Assembly: GCF_002259485.1 (NCBI RefSeq)
Contig: NZ_NPGA01000009.1
Location: forward strand, 372,001 to 436,000
Direction of reading: 5' to 3'
DNA: 64,000 nt
Origin: Rhodococcus sp. 14-1411-2a
GTDB taxonomy: Bacteria; Actinomycetota; Actinomycetes; Mycobacteriales; Mycobacteriaceae
Shown here: one piece after another, positions 53,317 through 62,185 of the stretch
How the letters are laid out: each line of letters starts with the position of its first letter
Numbering within the stretch: the first letter of the stretch is position 1
Position numbers and translations under genes: made by a program
The notes under the pieces: generated by a model
The model's database searches: none
What the model saw: only the letters and a program-made list of their open reading frames with translations
Told to the model about the DNA's origin: nothing

Positions 53317-54492
53317 TCAGGCCCCGCACGCCCCCTTGAACCGGGCAACCGTCGCCGCAGCCTCGTCCACCTGCGCCGCGTCGAGGCGTCCCGTCGCCAC
53401 CGCGTCTTCGAGATTGTCCAACACCGCGGGCACCTGATCGGTGGTGAGCCAGAGCGCCACATCTGCTCCCGCAACCAACGCCGCCTCGACCGCGTCGACG
53501 ATCCCGAGCCTCGCCGTGATCGCCGCCATGCCGCTGAGGTCGTCGGTGAAGATCGGGCCGTCGAACGGTGCGGCACCGTATCCGACGCCGTCGCGCAACA
53601 ACGCCATCGCGGCCGGGCTGATACTCGCCGGCACACCCGGCTCGGTGAGTCCCGGCACATCCAGGTGCCCGACCATGACGCCGACGCCGGTGTTGTTCAA
53701 CGCCGCGAACGGCAGGAGATCCTTGGCCCTCAACTCGTCGAGCGACGGCGTCGTCACCGCGCCGGTGTGCGAGTCGCCCGATCCCGAACCGTGCCCGGGG
53801 AAATGCTTGATGACCGGCTTGACGCCTGCGTCTTCCAGACCTCGCGCGTACGCACCCGCGTACTCGATGACGACCTGCGGATCGTCGGAGAACGACCGGT
53901 CGCCGATGACGGAATCATCGGGCTGAGCGCTCACATCGACCACCGGAGCGAAGTCGACGGTGACACCGAGATCCTTCAACCCCTGGCCGCGCGTCAACGC
54001 CGCCTGATAGGCCTCGTCCACCGACATCGTCTGTGCCAACACTCGCGCCGACGGTGCCTCTCCCAACAGATCCGCGACGCGCGAGACCCGTCCACCCTCC
54101 TCGTCGATGGTGATCATCGGAGCCACCGCGGAGGCGTCGAGCACCTGCGGTACTTCCCGATTTCCGAGCATCGACTCGTCGGTCCAACTCCCGACGAACA
54201 GGCCACCGACCTGCTCGGTCGACATGATCTGCACCGCGTCCGCAGTTCCGGTGACTCCGACGGTGAGCAACTGCGCCAGTCGCTGACGCTCGGTGAGGCC
54301 CTCGACGAACGTCACGCACTCGTCGACGGGTGGGAGCGGTTGCGGGACCGTCGTCTCGGCCGCAGTCGTCGTCGAGGCAGGTGGTGCCGTCTGCGTCGAC
54401 GCGACCTGCGTGGACTCACTCGAGCACGAGACCAACAAGCCGACACCGACCGTCATCACCGCAGCGGACCGAACCGAAAACCGAAGTCGCAT
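53317..54492 (-). CDS. lpqI: Beta-N-acetylglucosaminidase NagZ-like lipoprotein (LpqI/Rv0237-like, GH3)
   Basis: A 391-residue lipoprotein with lipobox LLVSCSSE near residue 23 and a single GH3 barrel. The acid/base loop KHFPGHGSGSGDSH and the nucleophile Asp in FTDDLSGMAAI are intact. It removes N-acetylglucosamine from muropeptides during cell-wall recycling. In mycobacteria LpqI performs this on the outside of the membrane. It is preceded by a 155-base region holding an inverted repeat. Confidence 0.92.
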   Translation of the reverse strand: MRLRFSVRSAAVMTVGVGLLVSCSSESTQVASTQTAPPASTTTAAETTVPQPLPPVDECVTFVEGLTERQRLAQLLTVGVTGTADAVQIMSTEQVGGLFVGSWTDESMLGNREVPQVLDASAVAPMITIDEEGGRVSRVADLLGEAPSARVLAQTMSVDEAYQAALTRGQGLKDLGVTVDFAPVVDVSAQPDDSVIGDRSFSDDPQVVIEYAGAYARGLEDAGVKPVIKHFPGHGSGSGDSHTGAVTTPSLDELRAKDLLPFAALNNTGVGVMVGHLDVPGLTEPGVPASISPAAMALLRDGVGYGAAPFDGPIFTDDLSGMAAITARLGIVDAVEAALVAGADVALWLTTDQVPAVLDNLEDAVATGRLDAAQVDEAAATVARFKGACGA

Positions 54493-54543
54493 GGAATACG
54501 ACGGTAGCCGAGACGGGGGGTGTTCCTTGCGCGCCCCGGGTCC

Positions 54544-54594
54544 GGATCAATGTGGCTTTGTTGCACTCCGACCGACTGAAACCCACATTGATCC
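54544..54594. promoter_or_regulatory. Twelve-bp perfect inverted repeat between nagZ and the Usp gene
   Basis: GGATCAATGTGG (54544-54555) and CCACATTGATCC (54583-54594) are exact reverse complements, separated by 27 bases, in the divergent intergenic region. It may be a paired operator or a leader hairpin. No matching family was recognised. Confidence 0.55.
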
Positions 54595-54647
54595 CGAAGG
54601 GGATGGGGGTAATCTGGACGAACGCGACATGAGGAGGACCTCGAACC

Positions 54648-55115
54648 ATGCCCGCAGACCTCATACTCATTGCCTACGACGGCTCCGACAATGCCAAACG
54701 CGCCATCGACTATGCCGGACGCTTTCTCACCACATCACGTGCGATCGTCGTCACCGCGTGGGAGCCGATGGTGCGTCAGGCCGCGCGAATGTCCGGCCTC
54801 TCCGGCGTCATGCAGCCCGAATGGGTGCCCGACGACGAGGCCGAGGACGTTGCGCTCACCGACGCGAAGGTGACCAACAGCGAAGGTGTCGCGCTGGCCG
54901 AGGCCGCGGGCCTGAAGGTGGAGGGCCAGTGCACCGAATGCACCACCGCCATCTGGAGCGCGATCGTGGAGAAGGCCGACGAGATGAACGTCGACATCAT
55001 CGTCACCGGCACGAGAGGCACCACCGGTCTTCGTGCGCTGCTCCAGAGTTCGGTGGCCGAGCACGTTCTGCGACACAGCCATCGACCCGTCCTGATCGTT
55101 CCCCCCGGCAAGTAA
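54648..55115 (+). CDS. Universal stress protein (Usp family)
   Basis: A 155-residue single-Usp-domain protein: DLILIAYDGSDNAKRAIDYA at the N terminus, and the ATP-binding motif VTGTRGTTGLRALLQSSVAEHVLRHSHRPVLIV-type C-terminal loop (GTRGTTGLRALLQSSVAE), which fits G-2x-G-9x-G(S/T) with the second glycine kept. Usp proteins bind ATP and act in stress survival or dormancy. GGAGG lies about ten bases before the start. Confidence 0.92.
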   Translation: MPADLILIAYDGSDNAKRAIDYAGRFLTTSRAIVVTAWEPMVRQAARMSGLSGVMQPEWVPDDEAEDVALTDAKVTNSEGVALAEAAGLKVEGQCTECTTAIWSAIVEKADEMNVDIIVTGTRGTTGLRALLQSSVAEHVLRHSHRPVLIVPPGK

Positions 55116-55218
55116 CGCGTCCACCGGCCTGTTCTGCAGGTACGGGTGATACCGTGATGCCCGCGCGAGGGTCCACCTCGCCCGCTTCCTTCCTGAGCCG
55201 ACTGACTGGAGAACCGAG

Positions 55219-55389
55219 ATGAAGTTTGCTGTCCCGGGTGTCATTGCCGCCGTCGTCGGAGCCGTACTGGGTGCGGGCGTCGTCTTCGGAGTCACCGCAG
55301 CCGCAGCCGACAACTCTCGTCCGGATATCGATCGCTCCGGAAACGCCGACTCGTCCTTGCTGAACCAGGTTGAGTACGGCAGCCGCTGA
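55219..55389 (+). CDS. Small secreted/membrane protein, Rv0236A-like
   Basis: A 56-residue protein: MKFAVPGVIAAVVGAVLGAG followed by a hydrophobic VVFGVTAAAADN stretch and a short polar tail ending EYGSR. This looks like a signal peptide or single-pass anchor. M. tuberculosis Rv0236A is a 57-residue secreted protein directly before aftD, as here. GGAG lies seven bases upstream of the ATG. The 3' end overlaps an in-frame TTG at 55370 of the aftD frame. Confidence 0.82.
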   Translation: MKFAVPGVIAAVVGAVLGAGVVFGVTAAAADNSRPDIDRSGNADSSLLNQVEYGSR

Positions 55390-55411
55390 CGCTGGTCGCT
55401 TTCGTGAATCG

Positions 55412-58400
55412 ATGATCTCGGCCGAGCCGCTCGGCCGTACATGGCTTTTCGGCGTCTCGATTCTGGCGTTCCTCCTCACTTTTCTTCAGGTCCCCGGCTT
55501 CACCGTCGCCGACACCAAGTTCGACCTGGCTCAGAACCCTCTCGGATTTCTCGAACGCGCCTCCCATCAGTGGAACAGCGCAGCCCCACTCGGCCAGGTG
55601 CAGAACCAGGCCTACGGCTACTTCTTTCCGCATGGTGCGTTCTTCGCCGGCGGCGACCTGCTGTCGATCCCGCCCTGGATCACTCAGCGCATCTGGTGGG
55701 CGCTGCTGCTCATCGCCGGCTTCTGGGGAATCGTCCGGCTCGCCGAAGCCCTCGGTATCGGCAGCCGCAGTTCCCGTCTGATCGCGGCGACGGCCTTCGT
55801 TCTCTCTCCGCGAGTGATCACCACCCTCGCGTCGATCTCCTCGGAGACGATGCCGATGATGCTGGCACCATGGGTGCTGATCCCGATGGTGCGGTATCTC
55901 GGCTCCGACTCCGGGAAGTACACGGTGCGACGAGCGGCCGCGCAGTCGGCGCTCGCGGTCGCGTTGATGGGCGCAGTCAATGCCGTCGCCACCGCCGCCG
56001 CCGTTCTGGTGGCCGTCATCTGGATGTTGTCGCATCGGCCGAACAAACGTTGGGTCGTCTTCGGCGCGTGGTGGTCGGGCTTTCTCGTGCTCGCGACGCT
56101 GTGGTGGATCGTTCCACTGCTGTTGCTGGGCAAGGTCTCTCCACCGTTTCTCGACTACATCGAATCGTCCGGCACCACCACGCAGTGGACGTCACTGACG
56201 GAGGTACTGCGCGGCACCGGCAGTTGGACGCCGTTCGTCTCTCCCGAGCGAGTGGCCGGTGCGGTTCTGGTGACTCAGCCGGCGGCCGTCATCGCGACGG
56301 GTCTGATCGCGGCTGCTGGAATCGCGGGCCTGGCGATGCGCTCGATGCCCGCGCGCGGGCGATTGACGATCATGTTGTTCGTCGGTCTGGTCGGCCTCGG
56401 TGCCGGGTTCGTCGGCGAGCTGGACGGTCCGTTCGCGGGTGCCGTCCGGGTGTTCCTCGATTCGGCAGGCGCACCGCTACGCAACATCCACAAACTCGAG
56501 CCGGTCATTCGAATACCGTTGGTGCTGGGCCTGGCTCACCTGTTGGCCCGAGTTCCGCTGCCGGGTTCCGCGCCGCGGACGCAGTGGCGATCGGCCGTCG
56601 CGCATCCCGAGAAAAATCCGATGATGGCAGTGACCGCGTTGATCCTCGTGGCCTTGACGCTGTCCACCTCGTTGGCTTGGACGGGCAAGCTCGCGCCCCG
56701 AGGAGCGTACGAGGCCGTTCCGCAGTACTGGCACGACGCCGCGGACTGGCTCACCGAGAATGCCTCGGGATCGAGCCCGGACGGTTCCGACGCGCAGCGA
56801 GCCTTGATTGTGCCCGGCGCACCGTTCGCCCTGCAGACCTGGGGACTGACCCGAGACGAACCACTGCAGGCGTTGGCCACCACGCCCTGGGCCGTCCGCG
56901 ACGCGGTACCGCTCACCCCGCCCGGTGCCATCCGCGCACTGGACTCCGTGCAACGACTGTTCGCCGACGGTCGGCCGTCGGCCGGGTTGGCCGATACCCT
57001 TCTGGGACAGGGCATCAGCTACGTCGTCGTGCGCAACGACCTCGATCCCGAGGACTCCCGATCCACCCGTCCCGCGTCGGTGCACCAGGTGCTCGACGGT
57101 TCGCCGGGACTCGAGAAGGTCGCCGAGTTCGGTGAGGACGTGGCTCCGGGTCAGGTCGACGGCGTCGTACTCGACGGTGATCTTCGACCGCCGTATCCGG
57201 CTGTGGAGATCTACGCGGTCGGTGATTCGGCAGGCATTCCCGCGTCCGGTCCCTACACCGTCGATCTCGATCGTGTCCCGGTGGTCCAGGGTGGTCCGGA
57301 GTCCATCCTGCGCTCGAACGAACTGCGGAACAACGGGATTCGCAATCCTGTGCCGTCGGGTCCCACTCTGCTGGCCTCGGATGCAGCGGCGGCGGGGATC
57401 GCCGTGAACTCGGTGACGGTGACCGACACCCCGATGAATCGCGAGACGGACTTCGGTCAGGTCGACAATCACAGTTCTGCACTGCGGGCCGCCGACGAGC
57501 CGCGCCGTTCGCTCAACGAGGTCTCCGATTACCCGGTGTACGGGGCCGAGACCGTGGACGCCGAGTGGGAGGGCGCGACCCTGACGGCGTCGAGCTCGGC
57601 GTCGGACGCAACGCAGATCGGCGGCAGCGCCCCGGGTAGCGGTGTCGCCGCCGCGGTGGACGGAGATCTGGCTACCAGCTGGATCAGCAACGGTATCGAA
57701 CGCGCTGTGGGGCAATGGCTTCAACTGGACTTCGATACTCCGGTGCGCGGCGGGCTGCTGCGCATGCGTACCAGCCCTGGGACGATCGGCGACCCGGTGA
57801 AGTGGGTGGAGATCACCACCCCGAACGGCTCGACCGCGGCGCGCGTCGACGAGCCGGGTGAGCCGATGACGGTGTCACTGCCGGGCGGAGAAACCCCGTG
57901 GCTGCGCATCACCGCGAAGTCGACGGTCGACGGAACCCGGGGCAGCCAGTTCGGCATCAGCGAGGTGTCGGTGGACGACTACACCGACCGGGACAACCCG
58001 ACGCAGGTACCGATCGTGCACCGCGCGGTGCTGCCCGCGACTCCCGACGGGGCGAGCGTCGACGCCTGGGAACTGGGCCAGGAATTCCCCGGCCGTTCCG
58101 GGTGCCTCGACACCGAGGATCGAATCCGTTGCAGCAGTGGGCTGTCCAAGTCACCCGAGGAACTGGGCCGCTTCTCGCGCACGATCGACGTACCGATGGG
58201 CACCGCGGTCATTCCGGACCTGACGGTGCGCACGCGTCAGTCCCCCGAACTCGAAGCGCTGCTGGCGCAGCCAGGGCGGCCGTTGGCCAGCGGGGCGTCG
58301 GACGTCGCCGATCTGCACGGTTCGGCATTCGCCGCGACCGACGGTGATCCGCGCACGTCCTGGACCGCGCCGGAGAAGTCGATCACCGATCGAGCCGGCA

Positions 58401-59659
58401 CCAACCCCACCTTGACCATCGAATTGCCTACTCCCACACTGGTGGACGGGCTCGAACTCACCCCCAGCCTCGGCGAACTTCCGGCACACCCCACCCGGGT
58501 CGCCGTCAACCTCGGCAACGGCCCGATGGTGCGCGACGTCGACACCGACGGCTCGACGACTCTCGAACTGGCACCGTTCGTGACCGACAGGATCGTGTTG
58601 TCGATCGTGGACTGGGACGGCGTCCTGGACCGAAACTCGTTGGGCTTCATCCAGTCACAGCCTCCCGGCTTCGCCGAAGTGACACCACTGTCCGGTGGTG
58701 AACCGATCGGCGTACCGTACGACGGCGATCGCCGGATCACCGTCGACTGCTTCGACGGCCCCATCGTCTCCATCGCCGGGCAGACGGTGCGTACGTCGGT
58801 GACGGCCACCGCGGACCAGTTCCGCTCCGGCGAGCCGCTGAAGGCGTCGGTGTGCGACGCCGACACCCCGCTGAACGAGAATTTCGTCAACCCAGTATCA
58901 CTGCCCGAGGGACGCCAGGACGTGGTGGTGCAGCCGGGAGCATCGTTCTTCGTCGACGGTATTCGGTTGCGCACCATGCCCATTCCTGCCGATTGGCCGA
59001 CAAGCTCGGCACCGCAGGCCGCGCGGACCTCCGCCTGGAGCGCCGATCACCGCGAGGTGACGCTCACCTCCGCGACGGAGGACCGTCTGCTGGTCATCCC
59101 GGAGAGCAACAACAGTGGTTGGCGCGCAACAGCTCCCGGCGGCCTCGAGCTGTCCCCGGTAGTGGTCGACGGGTGGCAGCAGGCCTGGATCGTTCCGGCG
59201 GGGGCGTCGGGGACGATCTCGTTGGATTTCACCACCGACCGCTGGTACCGGCTCGGCATCTTCGGTGGGCTTCTCCTGCTGATCCCGTTGCTGTTCGCGG
59301 CGCTGCGTCGGCCGCGAGGAGTGCGTGATGTCGGTCCGTCGCCGCGGCCGTGGCAGAGCGTTCCGGTCGCAGTCGTGGCGCTGCTGGGAGCAACGATCGT
59401 GTTGGCCGGAATCGCCGGTGTGGTGGCCGTGGCCGTGATCGGCATCGGCGCCATGCTCCTGGACCGCCGTTACGGTCGCACGGCGTCCTCACGTGTATTG
59501 GCCTGCACTGCAGGCGGACTCACGCTGCTGGCACCAGCACTGCTCTCGCTCGGACCATGGCGATCTCCCGACGGCTACGTCGGCGGTTCCTACTGGGTGC
59601 AGCTGGCGTCCCTAATCGGAATCGTCGCGTTGGCGATCACGGCGATACGGAAGCCCTGA
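55412..59659 (+). CDS. aftD: Alpha-(1-3)-arabinofuranosyltransferase AftD-like
   Basis: A 1415-residue membrane glycosyltransferase, close to M. tuberculosis AftD (1400). It has about 12 N-terminal membrane helices with the GT-C motif VADTKFDLAQNPLGFLERAS and NQAYGYFFPHGAFF. A very large extracytoplasmic region follows, with two discoidin-like/carbohydrate-binding modules (IGGSAPGSGVAAAVDGDLATSW and AATDGDPRTSW), and C-terminal membrane helices close the protein. It adds arabinofuranose branches to arabinogalactan and lipoarabinomannan. Start: ATG 55412. TTG 55370 overlaps the small gene upstream. Confidence 0.93.
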   Translation: MISAEPLGRTWLFGVSILAFLLTFLQVPGFTVADTKFDLAQNPLGFLERASHQWNSAAPLGQVQNQAYGYFFPHGAFFAGGDLLSIPPWITQRIWWALLLIAGFWGIVRLAEALGIGSRSSRLIAATAFVLSPRVITTLASISSETMPMMLAPWVLIPMVRYLGSDSGKYTVRRAAAQSALAVALMGAVNAVATAAAVLVAVIWMLSHRPNKRWVVFGAWWSGFLVLATLWWIVPLLLLGKVSPPFLDYIESSGTTTQWTSLTEVLRGTGSWTPFVSPERVAGAVLVTQPAAVIATGLIAAAGIAGLAMRSMPARGRLTIMLFVGLVGLGAGFVGELDGPFAGAVRVFLDSAGAPLRNIHKLEPVIRIPLVLGLAHLLARVPLPGSAPRTQWRSAVAHPEKNPMMAVTALILVALTLSTSLAWTGKLAPRGAYEAVPQYWHDAADWLTENASGSSPDGSDAQRALIVPGAPFALQTWGLTRDEPLQALATTPWAVRDAVPLTPPGAIRALDSVQRLFADGRPSAGLADTLLGQGISYVVVRNDLDPEDSRSTRPASVHQVLDGSPGLEKVAEFGEDVAPGQVDGVVLDGDLRPPYPAVEIYAVGDSAGIPASGPYTVDLDRVPVVQGGPESILRSNELRNNGIRNPVPSGPTLLASDAAAAGIAVNSVTVTDTPMNRETDFGQVDNHSSALRAADEPRRSLNEVSDYPVYGAETVDAEWEGATLTASSSASDATQIGGSAPGSGVAAAVDGDLATSWISNGIERAVGQWLQLDFDTPVRGGLLRMRTSPGTIGDPVKWVEITTPNGSTAARVDEPGEPMTVSLPGGETPWLRITAKSTVDGTRGSQFGISEVSVDDYTDRDNPTQVPIVHRAVLPATPDGASVDAWELGQEFPGRSGCLDTEDRIRCSSGLSKSPEELGRFSRTIDVPMGTAVIPDLTVRTRQSPELEALLAQPGRPLASGASDVADLHGSAFAATDGDPRTSWTAPEKSITDRAGTNPTLTIELPTPTLVDGLELTPSLGELPAHPTRVAVNLGNGPMVRDVDTDGSTTLELAPFVTDRIVLSIVDWDGVLDRNSLGFIQSQPPGFAEVTPLSGGEPIGVPYDGDRRITVDCFDGPIVSIAGQTVRTSVTATADQFRSGEPLKASVCDADTPLNENFVNPVSLPEGRQDVVVQPGASFFVDGIRLRTMPIPADWPTSSAPQAARTSAWSADHREVTLTSATEDRLLVIPESNNSGWRATAPGGLELSPVVVDGWQQAWIVPAGASGTISLDFTTDRWYRLGIFGGLLLLIPLLFAALRRPRGVRDVGPSPRPWQSVPVAVVALLGATIVLAGIAGVVAVAVIGIGAMLLDRRYGRTASSRVLACTAGGLTLLAPALLSLGPWRSPDGYVGGSYWVQLASLIGIVALAITAIRKP

Positions 59660-60785
59660 CCGCCTTCTTGCGGGGGCCGAAGCGTCGTCGAGCAGGATCC
59701 TCCACCAGCGCGTAGCTCGCCGCTGCCACCGGAATCGACAGTGCGAGCGTCACCGGCAACACGAACCACATCCCGCCCGAGAACGGGATGATGCCGAACA
59801 CCGGGAACACGACGGCAAGTACAGCCAGATGCCAGATGAACAGCCCGTACGACCAGCGGCCCAGCGTCAGCATCACCGGATGCTCGAGGAAGCGATGCCG
59901 GCTCCCGTCCTCGGCGAGAATCAGCGGGGCGAGCATCGCGAAGGCCAGTATCGCGCCGAGCAGGATCTTGATCTCGAACTGCCAGGCCGCCGGACGCACC
60001 AAGCCCTGCGGACCCGCCAGAGGAGTTGCTGATAAAGCGAACGCGGCAACCGCGATGGACGCCATGACACGTCGGCGACGAGCCAACCGATGCACCCAGG
60101 TCGTCGGCCCCACCGAGATCTCGGCCAGCAGCATCCCCGCCGCGAACCACGGGAAATAGCCGGGGAGCCAGTTGTCATGGTGAATACCGTCGGGAGTCGA
60201 CACCGGAACGAATGCCCACGACAGTGTCAGCACCGCAGCACCCAGAATGACCGGTATACGGCGGGCGGCGGCCGCACCGCGCAGGCGCACCATCGACCAG
60301 GCGAACACCGGCAGCAGAAGATAGAAAGCGATCTCGACCGACAGCGACCACATCTGCGTCAAACCCTGGGTCAGGGTCAGCGGCACGAACACCTGAGTGA
60401 ACGACAGGTTCGCCAGCCACACGCGGTAGTCACCGCCTGCATCGGGAAGAAACAGCAGGATCAGCACCACGCCGACCCAGTAACCGGGCAGAATCCTCGC
60501 GAACCGCGAACGGAAATAGCGGCCGATCGGCTGGGCAGTCCCGTGACCGCGAGCTGCCGCCGCGTGCGGACGCCACAGCAAAAATCCCGACAGCGAGAAG
60601 AAGATCGCCACAGTCAGGTCGAATCTGCCCCACACATGACCCAAGATCGGCGAGGTCGCGCCACCGGTCTGAAAGGCCACGTGGGTGACAACGATGCCGA
60701 TACACGCGACGGCACGCATTCCCTCGAGTGACGGTACGAACCCACGAAGCGGGACAACGCTTGCCGAACGGGTCTGTGTGCTCAT
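59637..60785 (-). CDS. Acyltransferase 3 family membrane protein (Rv0228-like)
   Basis: A 382-residue integral membrane protein of the Acyl_transf_3 family: the first loop LEGMRAVACIGIVVTHVAFQ carries the conserved R and catalytic His, followed by FFSLSGFLLWRP. About ten membrane helices follow. It O-acylates sugars or lipids at the envelope. ATG 60785 begins MSTQTRSASVV. The alternative start 17 codons earlier lacks a good site. Its 3' end overlaps aftD by 23 bases on the opposite strand. The next gene, DUF3068, is also its mycobacterial neighbour. Confidence 0.88.
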   Translation of the reverse strand: MSTQTRSASVVPLRGFVPSLEGMRAVACIGIVVTHVAFQTGGATSPILGHVWGRFDLTVAIFFSLSGFLLWRPHAAAARGHGTAQPIGRYFRSRFARILPGYWVGVVLILLFLPDAGGDYRVWLANLSFTQVFVPLTLTQGLTQMWSLSVEIAFYLLLPVFAWSMVRLRGAAAARRIPVILGAAVLTLSWAFVPVSTPDGIHHDNWLPGYFPWFAAGMLLAEISVGPTTWVHRLARRRRVMASIAVAAFALSATPLAGPQGLVRPAAWQFEIKILLGAILAFAMLAPLILAEDGSRHRFLEHPVMLTLGRWSYGLFIWHLAVLAVVFPVFGIIPFSGGMWFVLPVTLALSIPVAAASYALVEDPARRRFGPRKKAVRASVSP

Positions 60786-60951
60786 GGTGGTCTCAAGTGT
60801 GCCGTGTCGAACCGGCGCAGACGAGACCGGTGCCACTGTCGACTGTTACTGTCACCTGCGACGTGTCGTAATAAATCGGACATCGGGTCGGGGTGAACGT
60901 CTTTCCCGCCCGCGGTGTCTTCCATGAAGCGGTCAACTAAGGAGATTCAGC

Positions 60952-62088
60952 ATGGCGGAGCGCTCAGGGCCGAGCCGGATACTTGCCCTCGTACTCATCG
61001 GCTTGGGCGCGTTTCTGGTGGTCGCCGCCATTCTCATTCCCACGTACACCATTTCGGCACTCGAGAAGACGCCGCTGGATCTCGAGGTCACCACCGTCTC
61101 CACCGGTGAGGGCAGCGTGCTCGATGCGACTTCCCTCGCCGCCGGCCGCGCAGTCGTCGACCAGAACGTTCCCCTCGTCTCGCAGCGATTCGTCACCGTC
61201 GAGGATCCCGCCGACGCCGACATCATGACGCTGCAAGCGGGCCAGACTCTGCGTCGCAGCGACAAGCAGGCCGACACCGGACTGCTGACCGCAAGCGTCG
61301 ACCGCGTCACCATCGACCGCAAGACGTCCATGCCCGTGGAGAACCCGATCGGCACCATCCAGGTGGCCGGCAACGCGCCCGCCGAAGAGGTGGCCCACAC
61401 CGGTCTGCAGTACAAGTTCCCGTTCAACTCGGAGCAGAAGAGCTACCCGTACTTCGACGTCAACGCGCGTGCGACCAAGGACATCGATTTCGTCGAGGCA
61501 ACCGAGATCAACGGCACGCCGGTGTACCAGTACCAGCAGACCGTCGGCCCGGTCGACCTGTCGACCGTGGTGAACCTGCCGACCAACAAGGTCACCCTGC
61601 CCGCCGACACCTGGGGTGTCGAGGGTGGAGCCGCGCCGGTGACGATGACCCGTTGGTACGAGAACACCCGCACCCTGTGGGTCGAGCCCGAGACCGGCGT
61701 CGTCGTCAAGGGCGAAGAGCAGATTCACCAGTACTACGGACGTGAAGCGGGCAACGCCGAGGTCGACGTCCTCAACGCACCGATCACGTTCGACGAGAAC
61801 ACCGTCGAATACCAAATCCAGCAGGCCAAGGACGGCCAGGATCAACTCTCGCTCTTCGGCCGCACCGTCCCGATCATCGCCGGAATTCTCGGTGTCATCT
61901 CGCTGATCGCCGGAGTGGTCCTGCTCCTGCGCGGCGGCGGAAACGGCGGACATCGTCAGCCGGCCCGAGCGGACAACACTCCGCGACCGACCCCCGGTGG
62001 CGGAACCGCTCCCGCTCCGTCGAGCAACCGTGATTGGACGACGGATCGCACGGAAGAGATTCCGAGGACGAACCTCAACAAGGAGTAG
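60952..62088 (+). CDS. DUF3068 (PorA-like) membrane protein, Rv0227c-like
   Basis: A 378-residue protein with an N-terminal membrane helix (ILALVLIGLGAFLVVAAIL), a large beta-rich external domain (residues 40-300, with VYQYQQTVGPVDLSTVV and TLWVEPETGVVVKGEEQ), a second helix (VPIIAGILGVISLIAGVVLLL) and a Pro/Thr-rich C tail. The family is confined to mycolate-bearing actinobacteria and is envelope-associated. AAGGAG lies eight bases before the ATG. It is divergent from the acyltransferase gene. Confidence 0.88.
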   Translation: MAERSGPSRILALVLIGLGAFLVVAAILIPTYTISALEKTPLDLEVTTVSTGEGSVLDATSLAAGRAVVDQNVPLVSQRFVTVEDPADADIMTLQAGQTLRRSDKQADTGLLTASVDRVTIDRKTSMPVENPIGTIQVAGNAPAEEVAHTGLQYKFPFNSEQKSYPYFDVNARATKDIDFVEATEINGTPVYQYQQTVGPVDLSTVVNLPTNKVTLPADTWGVEGGAAPVTMTRWYENTRTLWVEPETGVVVKGEEQIHQYYGREAGNAEVDVLNAPITFDENTVEYQIQQAKDGQDQLSLFGRTVPIIAGILGVISLIAGVVLLLRGGGNGGHRQPARADNTPRPTPGGGTAPAPSSNRDWTTDRTEEIPRTNLNKE

Positions 62089-62132
62089 GTGCGCTACGCA
62101 GGAGTGGAGCCTGCGGAACGACCCGGTTGGTC

Positions 62133-62176
62133 AGTGGCGTGGTTAGGTGCCCGTGGGGGCACCTAACCACGCCACT
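62133..62176. repeat. Large intergenic palindrome, copy 4 (perfect)
   Basis: Twenty-base arms at 62133-62152 and 62157-62176 are exact reverse complements with a GTGG loop. The outer AGTGGCGTGG/CCACGCCACT matches the family at 5498, 6108 and 7116, while the central bases differ but stay paired. It lies between the convergent DUF3068 and nitrilase genes. Confidence 0.85.
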
Positions 62177-62185
62177 GGTGTTTTC

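Noticed and set aside
55370..55411. TTG 55370 as the aftD start
   Set aside because: Not excluded, but the ribosome-binding site is too close and ATG 55412 gives an N terminus like that of mycobacterial AftD.
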